DNA of 64,000 bases. It comes from Bacillus sp. Marseille-Q1617. GTDB lineage: Bacteria > Bacillota > Bacilli > Bacillales > Bacillaceae_B. Shown in pieces: positions 1 to 9,032 of the stretch. The notes under the pieces were generated by a model. It was not told the origin of the DNA. It ran no database searches and was given only the letters and a program-made list of their open reading frames with translations. The translations under genes were made by a program, and so were the position numbers. Numbering within the stretch: the first letter of the stretch is position 1; each line of letters opens with the position of its first letter. Location: contig NZ_CAHJXM010000001.1 in the NCBI RefSeq assembly GCF_903645295.1, forward strand, positions 868,001 through 932,000, written 5' to 3'.

Positions 1-773
1 CACTGTTAAAAATCATCGCGGGTTTTCTTCATCATGGTTCAGGGGACATACGTGTGTTTTCGGAAAGTCCCTTTAATAATTTGAAAGTATCCGCCAACAC
101 CATCTTTATCGATAATGAATTGAGTTTTTCCAGCGGGTTGACGCTGTTTGAATTGCTTGAAACAGCGGGAAGCTTTTATCCGAATTGGGACAGCGAACTT
201 GCTCACCGCCTCTTTTCATACTTTTCATTCAATCCTAATCATTATCATGGCAATCTTTCCAAGGGAATGAGGAGTACGTTCAATATGATCATCGGCCTTG
301 CCGCCCGCTGCCCGCTTACGATTTTCGATGAGCCTACGAGCGGGATGGACGCAGCCACTCGGAAAGATTTTTACCGGGCGCTTCTAAAAGAATATATCGC
401 TCACCCGAGAACGATCATTCTGTCCAGCCATCTGCTGGGGGAAGTGGAAGATCTCTTGGAAGATGTGTTGCTGATCAAAGCGGGACAGAAGTGTCTTCAT
501 ATGGGGATTGAAAAGCTGAAGGAATATGCCATCGGTGTCCGGGGGAAGACGGGATCTGTTACGAAATGGCTGGGAGATATCGACCCCATTCATGTGCAGG
601 ATATGGGGGCAGGGATGACCTATGCCGTCATAAAAAATGACCGTTTCTGTGAAGAACTCGAGGATGCCAAAGCTTCAGGACTTGAGTTGACGCCTGTATC
701 GGCTGAAGATATATGCAGTTACTTGACCAGTCAATCAAAAGGGGGGATCGACGATGTATTTAGCAGAAGTTAA
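1..773 (+). CDS. ABC transporter ATP-binding protein (5' truncated by window edge)
   Basis: The frame is open from position 3, so the Walker A part lies left of the window. The visible part begins with residues typical of the segment after Walker A (LLKIIAGFLHHGSG). It then shows an LSKGM signature motif (about nt 255-270), Walker B LTIFDEP (about nt 315-335) and the H-loop SSH (about nt 423-431). The GTG at 54 is internal and should not be taken as the start. The protein would energise the permease encoded next, whose ATG lies 20 nt inside this gene, so the two are translationally coupled. The substrate is not evident. The C-terminal 80 residues match no motif I recognise. GntR-controlled ABC modules of Bacillus (Ytr-like) have this layout, but no regulator is visible here. 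Confidence 0.9.
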   Translation, partial: LLKIIAGFLHHGSGDIRVFSESPFNNLKVSANTIFIDNELSFSSGLTLFELLETAGSFYPNWDSELAHRLFSYFSFNPNHYHGNLSKGMRSTFNMIIGLAARCPLTIFDEPTSGMDAATRKDFYRALLKEYIAHPRTIILSSHLLGEVEDLLEDVLLIKAGQKCLHMGIEKLKEYAIGVRGKTGSVTKWLGDIDPIHVQDMGAGMTYAVIKNDRFCEELEDAKASGLELTPVSAEDICSYLTSQSKGGIDDVFSRS

Positions 774-1497
774 AGCTTGGGATGTCGTGAAAAAACAATA
801 CCGCTACAAACTGAAATCCTATTTTGGCGTATTTACTTCTCTGGTTGTCATCCAGCTTCTCGCCGTTTTCTTCTCGTTTAACGGGACCGGGATGAGCGGC
901 GGATCATCGGGGACCCTTGATTATGAAGTTCATTATTTTACAAGTGATATCATCCAGGTTTTCATGATGCTCTGGGCATTCATTTCGGCAATCATCATTA
1001 CGACGAAAGCTTACCGATACGATGATTATGCTTTTGTGACGAACCGGAGGATCAGTCATTACTCCAATATGCTGTTTCTCTTTTCGGCAAGTGTATTTGC
1101 GGGTGTCACGGTGTATCTGTCCACCCATCTGTTCAAATGGATCACCTACATGGTGAAAGATCAATCTACAATCATGGTTGATTCTTTGACAGGGATGGGA
1201 TTAGTGACCGGTACAGCAGCATCGATCCTGTACATTTTTCTCTTTGCAAGCGCAGGTTATTTTGTAGGGATGTTGGTCCAATTTAACAAGATTTTCTCCC
1301 TCCTTTTGCCGGTTATGTTTGTTGGAGCGTTGATCCTTGACGGGTTGACCGGGAATCCGACTTTACTTGTGAACGCAGGAACATTCTTTGGGTCGGAAAC
1401 CTCCTTCATTATCTTTCTTATTAAAATCCTGGGAGTGTCGTTCCTTTTACTTCTGGGAAGCATGGGAGTTTCAAACCGAATGGAGGTAAGAAAATGA
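754..1497 (+). CDS. ABC transporter permease-like membrane protein
   Basis: This 247-residue protein has about six hydrophobic segments, starting near residue 25 (GVFTSLVVIQLLAVFF) and ending near residue 240. A loop with KAYRYDDYAFVTNRR follows the second segment. The ATG at 754 follows a GGGGGGATC ribosome-binding site and overlaps the ATPase gene; the stop overlaps the next start by 4 nt (ATGA). It is probably the membrane partner of the upstream ATPase, which is inferred from position. No substrate can be named. Confidence 0.75.
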   Translation: MYLAEVKAWDVVKKQYRYKLKSYFGVFTSLVVIQLLAVFFSFNGTGMSGGSSGTLDYEVHYFTSDIIQVFMMLWAFISAIIITTKAYRYDDYAFVTNRRISHYSNMLFLFSASVFAGVTVYLSTHLFKWITYMVKDQSTIMVDSLTGMGLVTGTAASILYIFLFASAGYFVGMLVQFNKIFSLLLPVMFVGALILDGLTGNPTLLVNAGTFFGSETSFIIFLIKILGVSFLLLLGSMGVSNRMEVRK

Positions 1498-2219
1498 GTA
1501 TGTTGTTGATGTTTTTGCCTATCTTTATCATTCTCGCTCTTGTAGCGGGAGTAGGGACATTCATGGTCAAGGCGAGCCGCAGAAAAAGGGTCGGCTCAAA
1601 GAAGACCAGGTGGGTGATCGGCGGCTACACACTCGTCCTGCTTGTGGCTGCCATTGTTTCATCCAGTGTGCTTCCTGATAATGGGGAAGGGCTTAAAACA
1701 GTTTCAGCTGTAGAAATGAAAAGGATTGAGAGTGAGCAAATGAGAGTGTTGGATGCCGCTCATTCAGGAACACTTGAAAGTGTTGGTATTGATGGTGTCT
1801 ATACAGAGAAAAAAAGCTGGTCATTTCCGTATGACCAGCCAAAGTTGGACATTACCCATTTAGATGAAGAGGCGTCCACCGTGATGGTCTTTGTGGAAAA
1901 GAAGGTAAGTGATGATGGTGTCATCGAAGCCGTACACTTCACAGGGAACATATTCATCGATGGGATGGATATGACCGACAAAAAATCATCCCCGATATTG
2001 GAGTTGAGCGGGAAGATTCTTTCTATCAAAGCTCCCGAAATGGTTTACGTGAATATGACCAAGTTTTCGTCAGGCTTTCCTTTTCAACAATTTTCCGGAG
2101 AGAAAAACTGGTATTTCGGAGAACGTCCGAGCATGGGATTCGGCCAGGATTTCATCCTGCTGAAAGTGCCTAACGACGTGGAAATCGACGGCCACACCAA
2201 CTATGTCAGAGCTGAATAG
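1494..2219 (+). CDS. Membrane-anchored protein of unknown function, third gene of ABC operon
   Basis: The protein has 241 residues, with two hydrophobic stretches at the N-terminus (about 3-25 and 42-60) separated by a basic loop (ASRRKRVGSKKTR). A soluble region of about 180 residues follows, predicted outside the membrane. I do not recognise the family. The 4-nt overlap with the permease gene shows that it belongs to the same transcription unit. It may be an accessory or sensor subunit of the transporter. A strong bidirectional terminator follows. Confidence 0.6.
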   Translation: MSMLLMFLPIFIILALVAGVGTFMVKASRRKRVGSKKTRWVIGGYTLVLLVAAIVSSSVLPDNGEGLKTVSAVEMKRIESEQMRVLDAAHSGTLESVGIDGVYTEKKSWSFPYDQPKLDITHLDEEASTVMVFVEKKVSDDGVIEAVHFTGNIFIDGMDMTDKKSSPILELSGKILSIKAPEMVYVNMTKFSSGFPFQQFSGEKNWYFGERPSMGFGQDFILLKVPNDVEIDGHTNYVRAE

Positions 2220-2303
2220 TCAATGGAATCCCAAAAACGAGAGACGCAGCTAAAGGCTTAAAATAGAGCGTCCAGCTGCTATGAAACATGCCGTACTAAA
2301 ACG

Positions 2304-2358
2304 AAGGCCCGTCCCAGACTGCATTAACGCTTTAAAGCAGTCTGGGACGGGCCTTTAT
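2304..2358. terminator. Bidirectional intrinsic terminator (GGCCCGTCCC family)
   Basis: Perfect 19-bp inverted repeat: 2304-2322 and 2337-2355 (arm AAGGCCCGTCCCAGACTGC). It has an A-run before it and TTTATTTT after it, and lies between converging genes. Confidence 0.93.
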
Positions 2359-2369
2359 TTTGGAAGGAA

Positions 2370-3104
2370 CTATTCTTGCAGGAACAGGGCCGCATAGACG
2401 TATTGTTTGGCGGCTGATTGATAGTAAGCGGCCTGGGCGCTTAAGGAAGAGACAATAAGCACGTTCATCACCGAGATCACTTGACCTTCATTCAAATGTT
2501 TGAACATTGGCAGGATATTCCGGCATTCAGCATGGATGAATTGTTCGATCCATTCGTTCATGGGCCCGTCACCGTCGACATGAGGAACCGGACGGTGATG
2601 GAGTTTTTCAAAGACGGATGCATAGGCTGAATAAAGGTCGATGGGATGGATGATGTCATCTGACCGGTCTTCAGGATTATTGAAGATAAGCGTCAGGATC
2701 TTCCGGATGGACTCAAAGTCAAGTGATGACTTTAAATCCTCGACAATCAAGAGCATGGTTGCCTGGTCTACATTGTATTTCTTCCCGATTTGGGGTCTTC
2801 CCACCAGTTCCTTGATATCCCGTTTCACCCAGTTCTGAACCGCACTCGGCGAGAGATGGGTATATTCGATCTGATTGCCGAGGGACACGATTTCATTGAT
2901 TGAGAATCCGATTTCACTTTTTGTATGTTTGATGATCTTCTCGAAGATGGAAGGGACGCCTGATGAAAGCAGATTGACTATATCCTCTTGATTCTTAAAG
3001 GACCAGGCATTCTTCAATATCTGGATAGGGGTGTTGACGTGCTGGCCGTTCAATGAATGCAGCAAATCAGCCATTTCCTTTCGTGACAAAGTAAACCGTT
3101 CCAC
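2370..3104 (-). CDS. ykrK: DUF1836 transcriptional regulator YkrK, repressor of htpX
   Basis: This 244-residue cytoplasmic protein belongs to the DUF1836 family, recognised by the N-terminal start FTLSRKEMADLL and the central HTH-like stretch LSPSAVQNWVKRDI followed by GRPQIGKKYNVDQA. In Bacillus subtilis, YkrK is encoded divergently next to htpX (ykrL) and represses it. The same arrangement is present here. The start is the ATG at 3104, preceded on the minus strand by a GGGGGTTGG-type Shine-Dalgarno. A palindrome between the two genes is the likely binding site. Family membership is a sequence judgement; the regulatory role is carried over from B. subtilis. Confidence 0.85.
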   Translation of the reverse strand: MERFTLSRKEMADLLHSLNGQHVNTPIQILKNAWSFKNQEDIVNLLSSGVPSIFEKIIKHTKSEIGFSINEIVSLGNQIEYTHLSPSAVQNWVKRDIKELVGRPQIGKKYNVDQATMLLIVEDLKSSLDFESIRKILTLIFNNPEDRSDDIIHPIDLYSAYASVFEKLHHRPVPHVDGDGPMNEWIEQFIHAECRNILPMFKHLNEGQVISVMNVLIVSSLSAQAAYYQSAAKQYVYAALFLQE

Positions 3105-3190
3105 AATCCAACCCCCTTCGTTCTGTATATTCTTCCTTAATAGTAAGACTTCACCTCAGCCCCGTCAATTCCACCCCCAGTAAAAATACA

Positions 3191-3246
3191 TTGAAGTCTA
3201 CCAGGAAAAGTTTTATAATAGGTTCAAATACAAGTTCATATGAACT
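3191..3246 (+). promoter_or_regulatory. htpX promoter with downstream palindromic operator
   Basis: -35 TTGAAG (3191-3196), 17-nt spacer, perfect -10 TATAAT (3214-3219). A perfect 14-bp palindrome, AGTTCATATGAACT, lies at 3233-3246, just downstream of the expected transcription start. This is a roadblock/repressor position and suits YkrK. Binding is inferred. Confidence 0.8.
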
Positions 3247-3270
3247 CAAAAATTAGGAGTGAACAGATAG

Positions 3271-4152
3271 ATGGGTAAACGTATTTTTTATTTCCTTTTG
3301 ACCAACATCCTGGTCCTGCTCACCATCTCCATCATTTTTTCGGTGACTGGAGCCGGAAATTATATTAATGAGGCGGGTGGGATAGATTTCGGGGCACTGT
3401 TGATCTTCAGTGCCATCATCGGTTTCTCCGGATCTTTCATTTCACTGGCGTTGTCGCGCTGGATGGCCAAAAAAATGATGAATGTCCGTGTGCTTGATCC
3501 GAACGGACCGCTGTCCTCAGCAGAACAGGGGATTGTCGAGAAAGTCCACCGTCTATCAAGAGCTGCCGGACTTATGCATATGCCGGAGGTTGGAATCTAT
3601 GACTCGCCGGAAGTGAATGCTTTCGCAACAGGACCATCGAAGAAGCGTTCCCTCGTTGCCGTATCAACCGGACTCCTCCGCGAGATGGACGACGATGCCG
3701 TGGAAGGTGTCATCGCCCATGAGGTTGCCCACGTGGCGAACGGCGACATGGTGACCATGACGCTTCTGCAGGGTGTTGTCAATACATTCGTTGTGTTCCT
3801 TTCACGTATTGCCGCGTGGATTGCCTCACGTTTTGTAAAAGAAGAAATGGCACCGATCGTTCATTTCATTGCCGTTATCCTTTTCCAAATCGTCTTCTCT
3901 ATCCTTGGAAGCTTGGTGGTATTCGCGTACTCCCGTCACAGGGAGTTCCATGCAGACCGCGGCGGAGCGGATCTTGCCGGGAAGGATAAAATGGTCCATG
4001 CCCTGCGTATGCTGAAAGACTATTCAGCGCGTATGAGAGGCGAGGATGATACAGCCATCTCCACGTTGAAAATCAACGGCCGCAGAAAATCAGCCATGTT
4101 CTCGACTCACCCGGACCTTGATGACCGCATAAACAGACTACAAGCTAAATAA
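3271..4152 (+). CDS. htpX: Membrane zinc metalloprotease HtpX
   Basis: M48-family protease of the cytoplasmic membrane that degrades damaged or misfolded membrane proteins, working alongside FtsH in quality control. The 293-residue length is normal. Two N-terminal membrane segments (about 5-27 and 38-60) precede the catalytic zinc motif HEVAH at 150-154. The likely third zinc ligand is the Glu of [10 protein letters not shown] (about 225), after two further hydrophobic segments (about 167-187 and 195-220). The start ATG at 3271 has an AGGAGTG ribosome-binding site. Transcription starts from a consensus promoter overlapped downstream by a palindromic operator, in keeping with repression by the divergent ykrK. 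Confidence 0.95.
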   Translation: MGKRIFYFLLTNILVLLTISIIFSVTGAGNYINEAGGIDFGALLIFSAIIGFSGSFISLALSRWMAKKMMNVRVLDPNGPLSSAEQGIVEKVHRLSRAAGLMHMPEVGIYDSPEVNAFATGPSKKRSLVAVSTGLLREMDDDAVEGVIAHEVAHVANGDMVTMTLLQGVVNTFVVFLSRIAAWIASRFVKEEMAPIVHFIAVILFQIVFSILGSLVVFAYSRHREFHADRGGADLAGKDKMVHALRMLKDYSARMRGEDDTAISTLKINGRRKSAMFSTHPDLDDRINRLQAK

Positions 4153-4158
4153 TGAAAA

Positions 4159-4208
4159 GCCCGTCCCTCACTGCGTGAACACGTTAAAGCAGTCTGGGAC
4201 GGGCATTT
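4159..4208. terminator. Intrinsic terminator between htpX and GNAT gene
   Basis: Arms 4159-4174 and 4189-4204 (GCCCGTCCC/GGGACGGGC core) with a 2-bp internal mismatch. It serves converging genes and belongs to the same terminator family as 2304-2358. Confidence 0.88.
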
Positions 4209-4230
4209 CATTTTGCCGGACAAATAAGTA

Positions 4231-4737
4231 TTACAATGTCATTGTGTATTTCTTTAATTCCTCTGTGTCATTGGGCAGGATCACATACCCTTCATGCTTC
4301 ATCCCGAGCTTTTCAAGAAGTTTGGAAGATGAGTGGTTATCCTTTGTCGTAATCGCCACAATCCGCTTTAATCCGTGCTCCTTCGCAAACTCCAGTGTGC
4401 CGCTTGCTGCCTCATATGCATATCCCTGTGATTGATGATCAGAGAGGAACGCAAAACCGATGTCTACATCTTCAAGCCCTTCCCGTTTGATCAATCCGCA
4501 CAACCCGATCGGAGTATGATTTTCCTTCAATTCGGTCAAGAATAGGCCGAATCCTTCCTTCTCATACATAGCACGCGGGCCTTTTAGAATATAGGTCACT
4601 GCATCTTCGAGAGAATGGATCCCTTTGTCACCTATATACTTCATCCATCCAGGCTCATTCAGCAATGCATAAATGAACCCGGCATCCTCTTCCTCCGCCC
4701 AGCGGAGAGTGAGCCGGTCTGTTTCAATAACTTTCAT
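4231..4737 (-). CDS. GNAT family N-acetyltransferase (RimJ/RimL-like)
   Basis: The 168-residue protein starts ETDRLTLRWAEEEDAGFIYALLNEP, characteristic of the RimJ/RimL-type acetyltransferase fold. It continues through GLCGLIKRE (beta 4) and a region before helix 3 with QSQGYAYEAASG, the acetyl-CoA pyrophosphate loop. The substrate amine is unknown. The open frame extends upstream to 4881, but the ATG at 4737 has a GAGGTGG ribosome-binding site and matches the family's N-terminus, so I place the start there. Confidence 0.88.
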   Translation of the reverse strand: MKVIETDRLTLRWAEEEDAGFIYALLNEPGWMKYIGDKGIHSLEDAVTYILKGPRAMYEKEGFGLFLTELKENHTPIGLCGLIKREGLEDVDIGFAFLSDHQSQGYAYEAASGTLEFAKEHGLKRIVAITTKDNHSSSKLLEKLGMKHEGYVILPNDTEELKKYTMTL

Positions 4738-4970
4738 AGAGCCACCTCGTTTGCTTTTTCTATCGATATAGTAAATCATTTCTAGCATTAAAGACAGTCC
4801 TTTGCAGCGTAAAATTGCGTGAACCATTCTTTCTCGAAGTATAACACTCCCCAGGCAGTGGAGACTATAACGTGAGATCACTTATGTTAGTATGGGGATA
4901 GATTAGATAACATAATGGCATTTGATTTGGCCTTACGATAAAAGTCAAAAGTAAAGAAGGGGATATGATG

Positions 4971-6443
4971 ATGCAGGAAAAAAATCAAACGGAAGCCGGC
5001 TGGAATTTTGACAATAGCTATGCGGAACTTCCGCAGTCATTTTTTAAAAAACAGATGCCGTCTCCCGTGCGTTCTCCGGAGCTGGTCATCCTTAACGGTT
5101 CGCTGGTTGATTCATTGGGACTCGACGCAAAAATCCTTCAAACCGGATCCGGGGTGGAGGTCTTCGCAGGCAACGAGCCTCCGGAGGGTGCCGAGCCTTT
5201 GGCACAAGCATATGCAGGTCATCAATTTGGGCATTTCACCATGCTCGGCGACGGACGGGCGATCCTGCTTGGTGAGCAGATCACACCTTCAGGCGAAAGG
5301 GTCGATATCCAATTGAAGGGATCTGGACGGACGCCTTATTCACGTGGAGGCGATGGCCGCGCCGGGCTAGGGCCGATGCTCCGCGAGTATATCATCAGTG
5401 AAGCGATGCATGCCCTTGGGATCCCGACGACGAGAAGTCTGGCGGTCGTGACGACAGGGGAGTCGATCATCCGTGAAACCGAGCAGACGGGAGCCATCCT
5501 ATCGCGGGTGGCGGCAAGCCACCTGCGCGTGGGTACGTTTCAATATGCTTCAAAATTCAGCTCTCTTGATGATCTCCGTGCCTTGGCTGATTATGCAATC
5601 GAGCGCCATTATCCGGAAGCGGCCCGAACAGAGAACCGCTACCTCGCATTTTTGCAGGGAGTGATCAAGCGGCAGGCTGCACTCATTGCCAAATGGCAGC
5701 ATGCCGGATTCATCCACGGTGTGATGAACACCGACAATATGACAATCAGCGGGGAAACGATTGACTACGGTCCATGTGCGTTCATGGACACATTTGACCC
5801 GGCGACGGTATTCAGTTCCATTGACCGGCAGGGACGATATGCGTATGGAAATCAGCCGCCGATCGCCGGCTGGAACTTGGCCCGATTCGCAGAAACACTG
5901 CTCCCGCTGCTGCATGATGAGGATGAGAAATCCCTTCAACTCGCCCAGGATGCCATTTCGGAGTTTCCTAAGTTGTATCATTCCAACTGGCTGAAAGGCA
6001 TGCGGGCAAAACTTGGAATTTTCAATGAAGAGGAAGAAGATAAGGCTTTAATAGAAGAACTTCTTGGCATGATGCATGAACATGAGGCCGACTATACCAA
6101 CACATTCCGCTCCTTGACTTTTAACCAGCAGGAAGATTCAGCTTTATTTGCCTCAGAAGAATTTGCTCAGTGGAAAAATCGCTGGGAGGAAAGGCTTGAT
6201 CGACAGCAAAATTCCAACAAAGATGTCCAGGAATTGATGAAGAACAGCAACCCGGCAGTCATCCCCCGCAACCACCGGGTAGAAGAAGCACTGGAAGCGG
6301 CGGTGGAAAGGGGAGATCTCACGGTTATGGAGGGCTTGCTTAAGGTTCTCTCCAATCCCTATGAGCATTCTCCAGAGCAGGAAAAATACTGCGCACCGGC
6401 TCCGCCTTCAGAACGGCCATACCGAACGTTCTGCGGCACATGA
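4971..6443 (+). CDS. selO: Protein adenylyltransferase SelO (YdiU family)
   Basis: SelO/YdiU proteins are pseudokinases that transfer AMP from ATP to Ser/Thr/Tyr of target proteins, with a role in redox stress. Family motifs are clear: YAGHQFGHF with [11 protein letters not shown], then [20 protein letters not shown] and [20 protein letters not shown], and the active-site segment [20 protein letters not shown], where N and D coordinate the metal. The C-terminus ends FCGT; the Cys stands where selenocysteine is found in animal SelO. Three in-frame ATGs (4965, 4968, 4971) follow an AGAAGGGG site; the last has the best spacing. The 490-residue length is normal. The terminator downstream is split by an IS element. 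Confidence 0.93.
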   Translation: MQEKNQTEAGWNFDNSYAELPQSFFKKQMPSPVRSPELVILNGSLVDSLGLDAKILQTGSGVEVFAGNEPPEGAEPLAQAYAGHQFGHFTMLGDGRAILLGEQITPSGERVDIQLKGSGRTPYSRGGDGRAGLGPMLREYIISEAMHALGIPTTRSLAVVTTGESIIRETEQTGAILSRVAASHLRVGTFQYASKFSSLDDLRALADYAIERHYPEAARTENRYLAFLQGVIKRQAALIAKWQHAGFIHGVMNTDNMTISGETIDYGPCAFMDTFDPATVFSSIDRQGRYAYGNQPPIAGWNLARFAETLLPLLHDEDEKSLQLAQDAISEFPKLYHSNWLKGMRAKLGIFNEEEEDKALIEELLGMMHEHEADYTNTFRSLTFNQQEDSALFASEEFAQWKNRWEERLDRQQNSNKDVQELMKNSNPAVIPRNHRVEEALEAAVERGDLTVMEGLLKVLSNPYEHSPEQEKYCAPAPPSERPYRTFCGT

Positions 6444-6453
6444 TAATGATAAA

Positions 6454-6462
6454 GGCCCGTCC
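6454..6462. repeat. Left copy of 9-bp target-site duplication
   Basis: GGCCCGTCC at 6454-6462 is repeated at 7945-7953 on the other side of the IS. It is part of the left arm of a terminator stem. Confidence 0.9.
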
Positions 6463-6533
6463 CACTAGCGTTGCACGAAAGTAATTAAATTGAATATATT
6501 CAATTATTTTACATCTATTTTGAGTTTCTAAAT

Positions 6534-6580
6534 TAAAAAAGGGAAGTAAGGTGTTAACTCAACCTTGTTCCCTTTTTTTT
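6534..6580. terminator. Intrinsic terminator inside the IS, after the transposase gene
   Basis: Stem GGGAAGTAAGGT (6541-6552) against ACCTTGTTCCC (6562-6572), with an A-run on the left and eight T on the right. It works for the minus-strand transposase and may also stop selO readthrough. Confidence 0.8.
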
Positions 6581-6602
6581 ACATATGTATAATGTGCCAT
6601 TG

Positions 6603-7808
6603 TTATTTCTTCTTCGTTTTCTTTTCTTTCACCATCACAATCCCAGTATCACCAAAAAACAGATTCTTTTTCCCCAGAGGTTTTTGCACTTTCTGCCTTC
6701 CTTTGGATGGTTTCTTCCTTCGGTTTAACTCATTCAAGATTCTGTCTGCCGGTTGGAATAAATAAATCTGTAAGACTCGAAAGAAGTTCCATGCCGTCTT
6801 CGTTGAGTTCAGTTGAAGCTTGATTAACAGTGATAGCCCGTATGCGATTAGTGCTAGAAACATGTGATTCCAGATACCTTGCGGTTTGGTACTCCATATC
6901 TTTTTCATCTTGAGATGACCCTTTATCCATTTGAAGAAGAGTTCAATCAACCATCGGTTTTTGTAGATTTCGAGGATTTCCACATCCGTTAAATCAAAGC
7001 GAGTGGTCAAAATCCGATATACTTGATTCTTTTCATCGACAAACTCAATGTAGCGAACGGGTTCATTTGAAATACCAAAATTAACGGTCTCGTCTTTTAG
7101 AACAGACGAGTGAGTTGGTTCTCGTTCTTCCAATGTGTAAAGAACTAAGTTCTTTCCAATACGGGCAACAAAATCAATTTCTTTGTCCAACCAGTCCATC
7201 AAGTTTTTCTTCGATCCATACCCTCTATCCATGACATAGGTAGCGTTAGCCTCTTCAATGATGACATCTGAGCTTTCAAAGTCTGTCACATTACCCGTTG
7301 AAGGGACGATTTTATCTGGAAACACTGTATTTTTGGAAGTGACAACCAATCGTGTATGCATTTTAACAGCATTATGGCCCTTTGAAATAAAGGCCCAGTC
7401 ACACATGTTTTCAGGTAACCGAAATTCTGTAGAATCCACGATGTTCAAACGTCCAATCGCATTCGAAATACCGTTTTGCTTCCGAGTGTAGTGACGAACT
7501 TTAGCCATTACTTTGATAAAAACACTTTGTACTACCTCGGTAGAAAGATCGTTGATCCGCCGGCTTATTTGAGAGCCACTAATCCCGTTGACATTCAATA
7601 GTTTCATTAGATCGGTATACGCTCGGATCTTTTCTTCAATATGAGAATACGAACTCATCTGATCCAGGTGCGCAGCCACACCTATCCTTAATAGGGCTTT
7701 TGTAGTCAGCTTCTTTCCATAATCAAGAAGAGGACATTGTAAATCTTCCGTAGGAAGTTGGGATAAACATTGACAAATTAACATTCTTTGACCTATACTT
7801 TTACTCAT
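6603..7808 (-). CDS. IS4-family DDE transposase
   Basis: The 401-residue transposase has catalytic Asp125 (IVDSTEF), Asp194 (YVMDRGY) and Glu289. The Glu sits in the IS4 signature Y-2-R-3-E-6-K, read as Tyr282, Arg285, Glu289, Lys296 in YKNRWLIELFFKWIK. It catalyses cut-and-paste transposition of the surrounding element. The ATG at 7808 follows AAGGAGCT on the minus strand. The frame is uninterrupted and the length normal. The 9-bp duplication resembles that of IS4Bsu1, but I cannot assign a subgroup by eye. Confidence 0.95.
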   Translation of the reverse strand: MSKSIGQRMLICQCLSQLPTEDLQCPLLDYGKKLTTKALLRIGVAAHLDQMSSYSHIEEKIRAYTDLMKLLNVNGISGSQISRRINDLSTEVVQSVFIKVMAKVRHYTRKQNGISNAIGRLNIVDSTEFRLPENMCDWAFISKGHNAVKMHTRLVVTSKNTVFPDKIVPSTGNVTDFESSDVIIEEANATYVMDRGYGSKKNLMDWLDKEIDFVARIGKNLVLYTLEEREPTHSSVLKDETVNFGISNEPVRYIEFVDEKNQVYRILTTRFDLTDVEILEIYKNRWLIELFFKWIKGHLKMKKIWSTKPQGIWNHMFLALIAYGLSLLIKLQLNSTKTAWNFFRVLQIYLFQPADRILNELNRRKKPSKGRQKVQKPLGKKNLFFGDTGIVMVKEKKTKKK

Positions 7809-7944
7809 TGCGTGAGCTCCTTTTGTAGAAGATTAGGGAACGTTTAGGTCACTATCTTCTACATTAGGGCTTTTTTTGTTTTTGTAAAGAAATTTTACCA
7901 TTTTGCGTTATTTTACATATTTTTGAAGTCGTGCAACGCTAGTG

Positions 7945-7998
7945 GGCCCGTCCCTCGACACGTTAACGCGTTACCAGTTCGAGGGACGGGTCTTTCAT
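7945..7998. terminator. Terminator rebuilt by the target-site duplication
   Basis: GGCCCGTCCCTCG (7945-7957) pairs with CGAGGGACGGGTC (7979-7991), followed by TTTC. Its first 9 nt are the right copy of the duplication, so a complete hairpin remains on this side of the IS, now between IS and SDR gene instead of after selO. Confidence 0.85.
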
Positions 7999-8063
7999 TA
8001 TGTTTCATATTTCAAGTGAAGGGAAGAAAGAGACTAGAAGCAAGTTGACAGGAGGAGTATGAA

Positions 8064-8849
8064 ATGGCTAAGACGATTTTTATCACAGGTGCAGGGAGCG
8101 GACTTGGAAGAGGCGCAGCGCTCGGATTGGCAAAGGAAGGACACCGGGTGATCGCGACGACGGAACTCACTTCACAGAAGACAGATCTCATGCGGGAAGC
8201 GGAAGATAAAGGGCTGGAGATGGAAGTATTCAAGCTCGACATCACCAATCCGCGCGATCAGGAACAAATCGCAAAATATGATTTCGATGTGTTTGTGGCG
8301 AATGCGGCGATCAATGAAGGCGGACCTTTGGCGGAAGTGCCGATGGACCGGTTCCGCGCCCTTTTTGAGGTGAATGTATTCGGGACGCTGGAAACTGCAC
8401 AGATAGCGGCAAAGAAACTGGTTGAGAAGGGAAGCGGGAAAATCATCTTCATGAGCTCGATGGCGGGGATTTCAGCGACGCCTTATGTCGGCCCGTATAC
8501 AGCAACAAAGCATGCAGTCGAAGGGATCGCCCAAACGATGAAGTCAGAACTTGAAGAATTCGGGGTGAAAGTGGCAACCATCAACCCGGGAGCCTTTGAG
8601 ACAGGCTTCAACAAACGAAGCGGAGAGGAAATCTGGAAGTGGTTCGATGATGAAAAGAATTTCACCCGCAGAGAAGACATCGAAAAGCAGCAGGAAGGGC
8701 TGAAAGATCAGTTCGATCCTGAGGATATGATTAAAAAGATGATTGAAATCATTCCGGCAGAGAACCATAAATTCCGGACCGTTTATCCTGAAGAAACGGA
8801 GAAACAGCTGAAGGAAACACAGAAGGAACGCTGGGAGATGAAGATTTAA
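8064..8849 (+). CDS. SDR family NAD(P)-dependent oxidoreductase
   Basis: This 261-residue classical short-chain dehydrogenase has the cofactor motif TGAGSGLGRG (about residues 8-17), NAAI (about 83-86), the catalytic Ser in MSSMAGI and the catalytic Tyr-x-x-x-Lys in YTATKHA. The final third varies between members and sets substrate; it does not identify one here. The ATG at 8064 has an AGGAGGAG site 5 nt upstream. It stands alone, flanked by terminators. Confidence 0.92.
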   Translation: MAKTIFITGAGSGLGRGAALGLAKEGHRVIATTELTSQKTDLMREAEDKGLEMEVFKLDITNPRDQEQIAKYDFDVFVANAAINEGGPLAEVPMDRFRALFEVNVFGTLETAQIAAKKLVEKGSGKIIFMSSMAGISATPYVGPYTATKHAVEGIAQTMKSELEEFGVKVATINPGAFETGFNKRSGEEIWKWFDDEKNFTRREDIEKQQEGLKDQFDPEDMIKKMIEIIPAENHKFRTVYPEETEKQLKETQKERWEMKI

Positions 8850-8875
8850 CCTGATAACGTGATAGACCACATTAA

Positions 8876-8914
8876 ATAGGCTGGGACAGGGGTTTTGTCC
8901 CAGCCTATTTTTTA
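8876..8914 (+). terminator. Intrinsic terminator of the SDR gene
   Basis: Stem AATAGGCTGGGACA against TGTCCCAGCCTATT with a GGGGTTT-type loop, followed by T6. Confidence 0.9.
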
Positions 8915-8977
8915 GTCGGTTAACTATTTAAATACGAACATTAAATTATTTTATTTTAAATTAATTCGTGTTTGGGG

Positions 8978-9006
8978 TTGTTTGCCTCATTTTTCTCTGT
9001 TAGACT
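8978..9006 (+). promoter_or_regulatory. Promoter of the riboswitch-controlled gene
   Basis: -35 TTGTTT (8978-8983), 17-nt spacer, -10 TAGACT (9001-9006). Transcription would begin about 20 nt before the aptamer. Confidence 0.6.
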
Positions 9007-9032
9007 TGCTTAGTAACTAATTACATATAAAT

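Larger units (their letters stand above)
6463..7944 (-). mobile_element. IS4-family insertion sequence, 1482 bp, complete
   Basis: Perfect 16-bp terminal inverted repeats, CACTAGCGTTGCACGA at 6463-6478 and its complement at 7929-7944, enclose a single full-length transposase gene. A 9-bp direct repeat flanks both ends. The element lies inside a GGCCCGTCCC-type terminator: joining the flanks without one repeat restores a normal hairpin (arm GGCCCGTCCCTCG, partner CGAGGGACGGGTC at 7979-7991). All parts look intact, so it may still move. Confidence 0.94.
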
